A DNA stretch of 64,000 nucleotides from contig JAOTOM010004311.1 of NCBI GenBank assembly GCA_034440615.1, positions 27,501 through 91,500 on the forward strand, read 5' to 3'. This document shows, piece by piece, positions 57,990-64,000 of this stretch. The position numbers were made by a program, and so were the translations under genes. Under the pieces are notes generated by a model. That model did no database searches. It was not told the DNA's origin and saw nothing but the letters and a program-made list of their open reading frames with translations. Source of the stretch: Ashinkailepas kermadecensis. Lineage: Eukaryota > Arthropoda > Thecostraca > Neolepadidae. Each line of letters starts with the position of its first letter. The first letter of the stretch is position 1.

Positions 57990-60187
57990 TTGGCACAGAT
58001 AAACCTACGGGTTTCATTCTTATCCAACCGTCTGTACCGAGAACGAAGAATGTATAGGAAAAACGTCTTATCTTATATTTCCAAGGGATAAATTTGTATG
58101 TGACCATGGTTGATCACCATTTGTTCCTGCTGGAAGTGCTCCGGTGTGTTTCCCTTGTGGAAGTTGGTGTACTTATCGTGCTTATCTTCCGGTTTCCGGC
58201 ATTAATGGTCTGGCAATCCAAGAGTCCAGTCCCTTTCCTCCTCCCCCTGTGCTGCATATGTAAGTCGGTGGTGTAAGGGGGAGGTGACGGGGAGTTCACT
58301 GCACCACCAGGCTGCAACGGCTGGCCTACGTACCAACAACCCCGCCCCGGGCCGTGCCGTGACGCGTCAGAAGTGAGGAATCCTCTGCGTTACCGTCCTG
58401 AAATGATAGGCTTCCGCAGGTTAGGCTCGAAGTGAACTATGCAAGGAGGGAGTTAAAGGCGTACAGTGTGGTCGGGGATCGAGCGCGGCCTGAGTTGATT
58501 GGTCGACATGTCGCCGTTTGAAAACTGACGCTTCTCTCGTCAGCAGAGACGACACGTGTCAGAAGTGAAGGACCTTTGCAGGGTGCCCAAGTTGTGCGAA
58601 GTGACGGAGGAGCATGGTGCATGTTCTGGGGTGTTGGAGTGGGGTGGGGATGGGGACGGGGGTGGGGGTGAGGGTGAGGGTGTCTGCGAAGGATATGTCT
58701 ACCAAATGTTTTGGAATGCATGCACTTCTCCATATATATAGAGGGATAACTTTTTTTTCCAGTGCGTCGTGCAACGTCACTGGCGTTTTTCAACGTTTTG
58801 AGAAACCTTCGTGGATGGTCTGTCGTGATCGTGTTTTCCATGAATGGCGTTTTTTTTCAAAATATTTTGTTACAAAACCGTTTTTTCCGATGCTCGGTGA
58901 TGCTCAGGCGATTCAAGGTGGCCCTCAACTGGCACCTGTTGCCCAGCACTAGACCTTCAGCCAAGCAGTGCCACTTTGGTTTGGGGTCTGTTCAGATGTT
59001 TTGCACGGGCGCACCTAAGGGAGGAGGATGGTCTGCTTAGGGTTTGATTTGCATGATTTTTGTTTGTGCCCAAAACAATAAGAGGATTTTTCAGAATCCG
59101 AGAACTGGCCGAAATCTGAGTTTTTGTGTGTGTGCCCTTTTTTGGTAGGTTGGTCTCCTAGACGACAAACATGTGACCGTTACGATCGGAAGGCACACTA
59201 GTATACCCAATAGGGTGGTGGACCGGAGGACCGGCCTCCCTTTGCGAATCCAAGTTGCTGTGTTCAGATCCGGAAAACCTGAGGACAAGGCCCAGTCGCC
59301 GCTCAACAGTTTTGTTCCCCGAAAGAAAAACTTTTTGTGGTATCGGGGATCAGTCTTGCCCGCACTCACTCTCAGAACAAAATATGAGAGGCTTCATCCG
59401 CCCTGGGTCCTCATCTTAAGAAAATTCGGGGTGCACCTCTGGTAATGATAGGTGTGTTGTGTAGTACGGAGTGAACAATTATACCCAAATCGTATGGAAA
59501 ACGTTCCACCATGCTCAAAAAAGCTAAGAGCTTTTTGCGTAAGTTTCCCAAATCAATCAAAGACGTAAGTTTCCCATATACCTGCAGTGGGAAGAGAACC
59601 TTTGATGAAAAAACTCACGTGTCATATATTAATGTGCACTTCTACGAATCGTACCAATGGTACACAGCCGACGAGCCAAGAAATCCCAATAGCATATCCT
59701 AACATGTACTTGGTGTAAATATTCCATGCAACTCCACACTATCGCCGACCCCTTTCGTGACCACACAAACCGTGCCGCCCTCGTGGACTCTGTGATCCCC
59801 CCGCGTCGACGTCTTACTCCCGGGCGATGTGTGGTGACCTCACGCGCCGCCCGAGTGACCTTGAGCCGGGCCGGCCGGGCGGGTCCTTTGAGACGGCCCG
59901 TCGCGGCCCTTTGATGCTCACCGGCCGCGGCGCGTGCCACGCGCCGCGGCCGGTCGTCATGGCTACTCACTGGCTGCGTCGCCATTGGCGGCGACAGCCG
60001 TGGCGAATAAAAAATGCGCGCCGGCTGGCTCTTTCCGTCCCTGGCTGGGTTTGGTTCAGCGGACCCGGATCACCTCTCATGATTGGCTGGAGTGTGCGAG
60101 GCCGTTGAGAGAGCGGGGTCTGAGCGGATCATCTTTCCTCGACTAGCACACACGAGTATAAAGCGGGGGAAAATAGATGCCGCCGAG
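57990..60187. other. Non-coding, no gene seen
   Basis: Mixed-composition DNA. A GTGAGGGTGAGGG-type simple repeat lies at about 58640-58680. The CpG-rich part at 59820-60180 contains ATTGGC words and GTATAAAGC at about 60156, which might be a promoter, but no exon could be attached. Confidence 0.4.
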
Positions 60188-60235
60188 TCTCGTCGCAAAA
60201 TGACCTTGGCAGTCGACGCGCTCCTAAACTCCACT
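60188..60235 (+). mobile_element. Hairpin retroposon core, diverged copy g
   Basis: GTCGCAAAATGACCTTGGCA, then GTCGACGCGCTCCTAAACTCC matches the family core. Flanking duplications not identified. Confidence 0.5.
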
Positions 60236-60321
60236 TCATCATCCAATTCAGAGTTTCATCAGCGCCTGTGGAGGCAGCGCATCGCCGCTTCTCGGGACGT
60301 TTGTCGTTCACTCAAGTCAAA

Positions 60322-60470
60322 TTAGAATATCGGAATGACTTGCCTGTATTCCTTAGGTTCGTGTACAACTGTTGGACCGTTTAAGACGATCAGTACCATC
60401 TAACACTGTTATGGGCGCTGTATGACCAACGCAGTCGATGCGCCCCAAAGCCTAAATAACTAACCAACTA
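60322..60470 (+). mobile_element. Retroposon (149 bp) ending in the hairpin module, copy h
   Basis: Flanked by perfect 12-bp repeats ACTCAAGTCAAA (60310-60321 and 60471-60482). The last 58 bp are the hairpin module GGGCGCTGTATGACCAACGC, AGTCGATGCGCCCC and a TAAATAACTAACCAACT tail. The first 90 bp are not shared with the other copies and might be more of the parent element or read-through sequence. Confidence 0.75.
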
Positions 60471-61025
60471 ACTCAAGTCAAACCTTCTGATTTCTACTCC
60501 TTTCCAGTACAGTATTACCATTGAGTGATGCGAATCCCTTGTGCCAGACCTCACATGCCGCAAGTTGTCAATGTGAGTGGTTCTGGAGAACAGTGGCAGT
60601 CTATTGTCACGTTTGAGCACACCCAACAGCGTAATTTCCCACAAATCCTGGTGGGTGCACGTTATATATTTGGCCATGAATTGGTACTTTCGAAGCAGTG
60701 GGTGGGGGGGGGCTTATAATGCTGTTGAGCAGAGGGGGAGGATAACATATGATGCTGTTGAGTAGAGGGGTGGATAAACTCGTTCCACAGTTTTCATAGA
60801 CATTTTGTGAGTGATCGAGCAGACTTTTGGGTACACAAATTCGGTTTGCCGGTGGGTGCATATGCACCAACGAAGAAATACAGTTTCGCCGCTGAGTACT
60901 TACGTTGTAGTGGCACACACACTGAGCACACACACATTGCAGTGGCGAATGCGATGCACCTTGTCGATTTATCGCAAATACTATGCGCGTATGCGGTTCC
61001 GAAGCTGTCAAATATTTCCCGAGAG

Positions 61026-61187
61026 GGGACGAGTGGTCTAGGGGTAAGATGCTCGTCTCACGATCGAAAGGTTATGGGTTCGAGTCTCACCTGTCGCTAC
61101 TCTTCGCCCGCGACCAATCGGCGTGAGAGATTGGCGACGCAACATGACTCAACGGTCGACGTGTCGTAAAACCAATAACCAACCAAC
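61026..61187 (+). mobile_element. tRNA-derived SINE (family A), full length
   Basis: GGGACGAGTGGTCTAGGGGT is the tRNA-like 5' end with A box; CTCGTCTCACGATCGAAAGG resembles an anticodon arm (CAC loop, so tRNA-Val-like by inference); GGGTTCGAGTCTCACC is the B box. The body TCGCTACTCTTCGCCCGCGA is followed by hairpin CGACGC/GTGTCG and the tail CAATAACCAACCAA. A perfect 17-bp target duplication CAAATATTTCCCGAGAG flanks it (61009-61025 and 61188-61204), showing recent insertion. Confidence 0.95.
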
Positions 61188-61539
61188 CAAATATTTCCCG
61201 AGAGTGGGTAGCAGATTGTACAATTCCATGACATGAATGGGGCATTGAATCTGCCGGTCATCTGCAGCATTAGTGTCGGCCGACAGCCCACCCTATTCTC
61301 GTGTCCCTACTCTCGTATCCCTACTCCCGTCTCCCAGGTGTTCGATTGCCGGTTCCCTTGCCGACGTAGGATTCACAATGCGCTGCGACCGTTTTCCCTA
61401 CTTCAATATATTTCCAATGCCAATTTGAACCTTATGACCAAAGTTTTCTGAAAGTATGCATGCCACACATGCTACAACTAAGTCGATGCATTTTGGCCAC
61501 TGGGATTTGTCTGATGCCACTTTGAGTCGACATTTCGTT

Positions 61540-61795
61540 TTCACCGCTGTCCACCGTCAGAGCCCGTCCGACGGTCGGCCCCGCACCGTGCGACACTACG
61601 TCCCCACCGCTGTCCACCGTCAGGGCCCGCCCGACGGTCGGCCCCGCACCGTGCGACACTACGTCCCCACCGCTGTCCACCGTCAGGACCCGCCCGACGG
61701 TCGGCCCCGCACCGTGCGACACTACGTCCCCACCGCTGTCTACCGTCAGGACCCGCCCGACGGTCGGCCCCGCACCGTGCGACGGTTCGCCGGCT
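61540..61795. repeat. 63-bp minisatellite, 4 copies
   Basis: ACCGCTGTCCACCGTCAG recurs at 61543 and 61606, with further copies 63 bp apart; each unit includes CGACGGTCGGCCCCGCACCG and GTGCGACACTACGTCC. Units stay in frame (PTAVHRQDPPDGRPRTVR), but the opposite strand is open too. Confidence 0.92.
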
Positions 61796-61799
61796 TCGC

Positions 61800-62249
61800 T
61801 GGCTGGTGCTGCCGGTGCCGCCGCCTGGGCGACGGGCCTCGGCCGCCCGCCGCCCGCCGCCCGCCGGCCGCCGCCCAGCGGCACAGTCGGTGTCCAGCCG
61901 CCGAGTGGGGACCACGTGCCGCCGCCGCTGCCGAGGAGCGTCACACGCTGTCGCCAACCGTGTGCGGTGCCGTTGGTGGAGGTGGTCCGCGCCTGTGTGG
62001 ACGGACCGAGCTGGTGTTGGACTGGTGTGCGGGTGGGTTCGCCGTCGTCGTCGTCGTCGTCGGCGGCGTCCTGGGCGGCCGTTGTCGTGCGTGGTCGTGT
62101 CGCGTTTCTGGTTGAGTGTGGTGTCGTCGGTGTATCGGAGCGCGCTGGACAGCGCTGTGTGCCGTGCAGACTGGCCGCGCCGGGAGTGGGTGTGTGACCC
62201 GGGTCAGGTCATGTGCGGTCCCGCGCGGCACGAGTGACCGCACGTCGAC
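61800..62249 (+). promoter_or_regulatory. CpG-rich region and probable 5' UTR of a gene
   Basis: Dense CpG with GTCGTCGTCGTCG runs leads directly to the ATG at 62250. No TATA box is apparent; CpG-island-type promoters usually lack one. Promoter function is inferred from position and composition. Confidence 0.45.
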
Positions 62250-62310
62250 ATGGTGGCCAAGATGGCGGGTCACCCGCCGCCCGATCCCACGGAAAACCTC
62301 ATCAACAAAT
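62250..62310 (+). CDS. First coding exon of an unrecognised gene
   Basis: ATG at 62250 in a good context (GTCGACATGGTG), 20 codons plus one base (MVAKMAGHPPPDPTENLINK), then donor AAAT|GTGAGT. Short N-terminal exons before a long first intron are common. The sequence has a Pro-rich start and looks like an N-terminus rather than a domain, so no family is assigned. The rest of the gene would lie beyond 64000. The CpG-rich region upstream supports a gene start here. Confidence 0.6.
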
Positions 62311-62753
62311 GTGAGTCCACCCCGTCCGAAGTCTGTCCGGTGTGGATCGGACTCGTTCAGTAACTGACGCCATTTAATTTTCGCAAGTTATATTTACTTA
62401 CAAGTACATCCATGTAGCTCGTGGTTATTATAGTGCAAAATGAATGTGAAGTATTGCGTGTAAAGAAAGCAACTTAAAAATAAAGAGGAAAAAAAAAAAA
62501 AAATGTCAGGCTCGTCTGGACAGCAAGTGAGGACCTTCAAGTAGAATCCTTAACGTCATGTACTAGCACGTTGCAAGGCATATGTACACTGTCTAAACCG
62601 ATCTAAGAGCCATTCTTCGTTGTATTAAAGAATGTGAAGTAGTCAGCTTTCAACAGCAAGGACTTGGACAAATTGACACTGCAACCGACTGGTGCCTGCT
62701 AAATAGGCTGCAACACGGATAAGTATATAAAGAGGCCGAGTAATGGGATGGTA

Positions 62754-62809
62754 TCAGGCGCTGTATGACCCATGTAGTTAATGCGCCCCGAAGCCCCAAT
62801 AACAACACG
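62754..62809 (+). mobile_element. Tiny hairpin retroposon (56 bp), copy i
   Basis: TCAGGCGCTGTATGACCCAT, then GTAGTTAATGCGCCCC and GAAGCCCCAATAACAACACG. It is flanked by perfect 12-bp repeats AATGGGATGGTA (62742-62753 and 62810-62821). The stem GGCGC/GCGCC is perfect although the loop has changed. Confidence 0.88.
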
Positions 62810-63017
62810 AATGGGATGGTAATGCGGGATCAAGGAAAGGTGGTAATGTTGGGCAACGAAAATTATGTATTTAAAAAGCTATGGTGAATGCTGGTGCGCT
62901 TGTTCGTGAACGCGTCGGACAGGAAACGTTCATGTCATCAGCTCGCATTTGATAATTTGTGGGAATCATGGATTTCGTCGGAAGGTTCCCGGCGCCGTGC
63001 GTCCGGGCAGGCCCGAA

Positions 63018-63440
63018 ACACTACTCGAAGGTGTGTTGGTGCGGGCGTGCCGGACGAAGGTGTGTTGGTGCGGGCGTGCCGGACGAAGGTGTGTTGGTGC
63101 GGGCGTGCCGGACAAAGGTGTGTTGGTGCGGGTGTGCCGGACGAAGGTGTGTTGGTGCGGGTGTGCCGGACGAAGGTGTGTTGGTGCGGGCGTGCCGGAC
63201 AAAGGTGTGTTGGTGCGGGCGTGCCGGACGAAGGTGTGTTGGTGCGGGCGTGCCGGACGAAGGTGTGTTGGTGCGGGCGTGCCGGACGAAGGTGTGTTGG
63301 TGCGGGCGTGCCGGACGAAGGTGTGTTGGTGCGGGCGTGCCGGACGAAGGTGTGTTGGTGCGGGCGTGCCGGACGAAGGTGTGTTGGTGCGGGCGTGCCG
63401 GACGAAGGTGTGTTGGTGCGGGCGTGCCGGACGATTGCAT
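63018..63440. repeat. 29-bp minisatellite, 14 copies
   Basis: GTGCCGGACGAAGGTGTGTT recurs every 29 bp from 63047 to 63424. Only two variants occur (GACAAAGG and GGGTGTGCC). The high identity indicates recent expansion or homogenisation. All plus frames are open, giving a 29-residue cysteine-rich repeat that is not a protein. Confidence 0.96.
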
Positions 63441-63593
63441 CCGCATGAGGATGCAATGGATGTAGATGGTCAGAGCTGTGGTGTGCTACTCGAGAATTGA
63501 ACCGTGACGTAACGTTTCGCTTTAACACCTCCCCCCCACATCACCGATTCACGTGAAGCAGTCAATCAGCTAGAAATGCGAGAGATGCTGTTG

Positions 63594-63756
63594 GTTGGTT
63601 GGTTATTGGTTTTACGACACGTCGACCGTTGAGTCATGTAGCGTCGCCAATCTCTCACGCCGATTCGGTCGCGGGCGAAGAGTAGCGACAGGTGAGACTC
63701 GAACCCAAAACCTTTCGATTGTGAGACGAGCATCTCACCCCTAGACCACTCGTCCC
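63594..63756 (-). mobile_element. tRNA-derived SINE (family A), full length, minus strand
   Basis: Mirror image of the 61026 copy: the minus strand reads GGGGACGAGTGGTCTAGGGG, B box GGGTTCGAGTCTCACC, body, hairpin and a CAATAACCAACCAAC tail. A perfect 15-bp duplication CGAGAGATGCTGTTG flanks it (63579-63593 and 63757-63771). Confidence 0.95.
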
Positions 63757-64000
63757 CGAGAGATGCTGTTGAATGGACACGGACAGCTCGCTTGTGGAAG
63801 GATCCGGTGTTGGTTTGAGTAGCAACCCGGAAGATCACTTGACCAGTTCAGTAAACAGTGGGTTGAATACGCATGTGCGTGTTGGCATGCATGCTCGCAT
63901 GTATGCATGTATGCTCTGTGCATGTTCGCCACGGCCGGGCATCCAGCTGCGGCCTGTTTCGGCGGCGTGATGGCTTTCCTCGGAAGTTGATCATTTCCGG

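Larger units (their letters stand above)
62311..64000. other. Putative intron 1 and repeats
   Basis: AT-rich DNA after the donor, with the hairpin retroposon at 62754-62809, the 29-bp array at 63018-63440 and a SINE at 63594-63756. The end (63870-63930) has a GCATGCATG/TGTATGCATG alternating run. Confidence 0.5.

Noticed and set aside
61456..62115. 219-codon plus-strand frame
   Set aside because: It covers the 63-bp minisatellite and CpG-rich DNA and is open on the opposite strand as well.
63018..63440. CRISPR-like regular direct repeats
   Set aside because: The 29-bp units are contiguous with no unique spacers, and the genome is eukaryotic; it is a minisatellite.

Overview
The window looks like a piece of an arthropod nuclear genome. 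The signs are spliced genes with GT/AG introns, many GGTTA/TTAGG-like runs, tRNA-derived SINEs, CR1-like and I-like LINEs, a Gypsy LTR element, MITEs and many GC-rich minisatellites. A crustacean (possibly a barnacle) is my guess; nothing in the sequence proves it. It is gene-poor and repeat-rich. Nothing bacterial is present (no operons, no CRISPR).

Host genes. The best gene is a complete three-exon mitochondrial-type thioredoxin on the minus strand (exons 20667-20869, 16165-16288, 13585-13701; 147 codons) with an unusual WCKPC active site. Its introns hold a palindromic 23-bp repeat array and a CR1-like LINE relic. Other host candidates are a single coding exon for a small secreted or membrane protein (6891-7715 +), an internal exon at 49385-49520 (+), a first coding exon at 62250-62310 (+) downstream of a CpG-rich region, and a weak 51-nt exon at 284-334 (+). 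I could not name the families of these four.

Transposon nest, 22.3-36.4 kb. A decayed Gypsy-type LTR element lies on the minus strand (about 22305-27141: gag, protease, RT, RNase H, integrase, C-terminal tail, putative 3' LTR). Next to it, on the plus strand, is an I-clade LINE (about 27355-36360: zinc-knuckle ORF1, then ORF2 with endonuclease, RT and RNase H). ORF2 is split by two later insertions: a P-element/THAP-like DNA transposon remnant (30103-31717) and a 1043-bp element with the ends and target duplication of a solo LTR (32074-33116).

Small mobile elements. Two adjacent MITEs lie at 37692-38456 (TA-flanked) and 38483-38829 (long inverted repeats, 9-bp target duplication). Four copies of one tRNA-derived SINE carry clear target duplications of 9-17 bp. 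A series of tiny retroposons, only about 55-58 bp long and built around a short hairpin, is scattered through the window, several with their own 11-14 bp target duplications. The hairpin is shared in structure, but not in stem sequence, with the 3' end of the SINE. This is the most unusual signal in the window.

Minisatellites. Tandem arrays with periods 70, 72, 63, 18, 23, 44, 34, 33, 63 and 29 bp, plus a CCAA/CCAG microsatellite, create many long open frames on both strands. I treat those frames as artefacts. The remaining stretches are AT-rich or CpG-rich DNA in which I see no supported gene.
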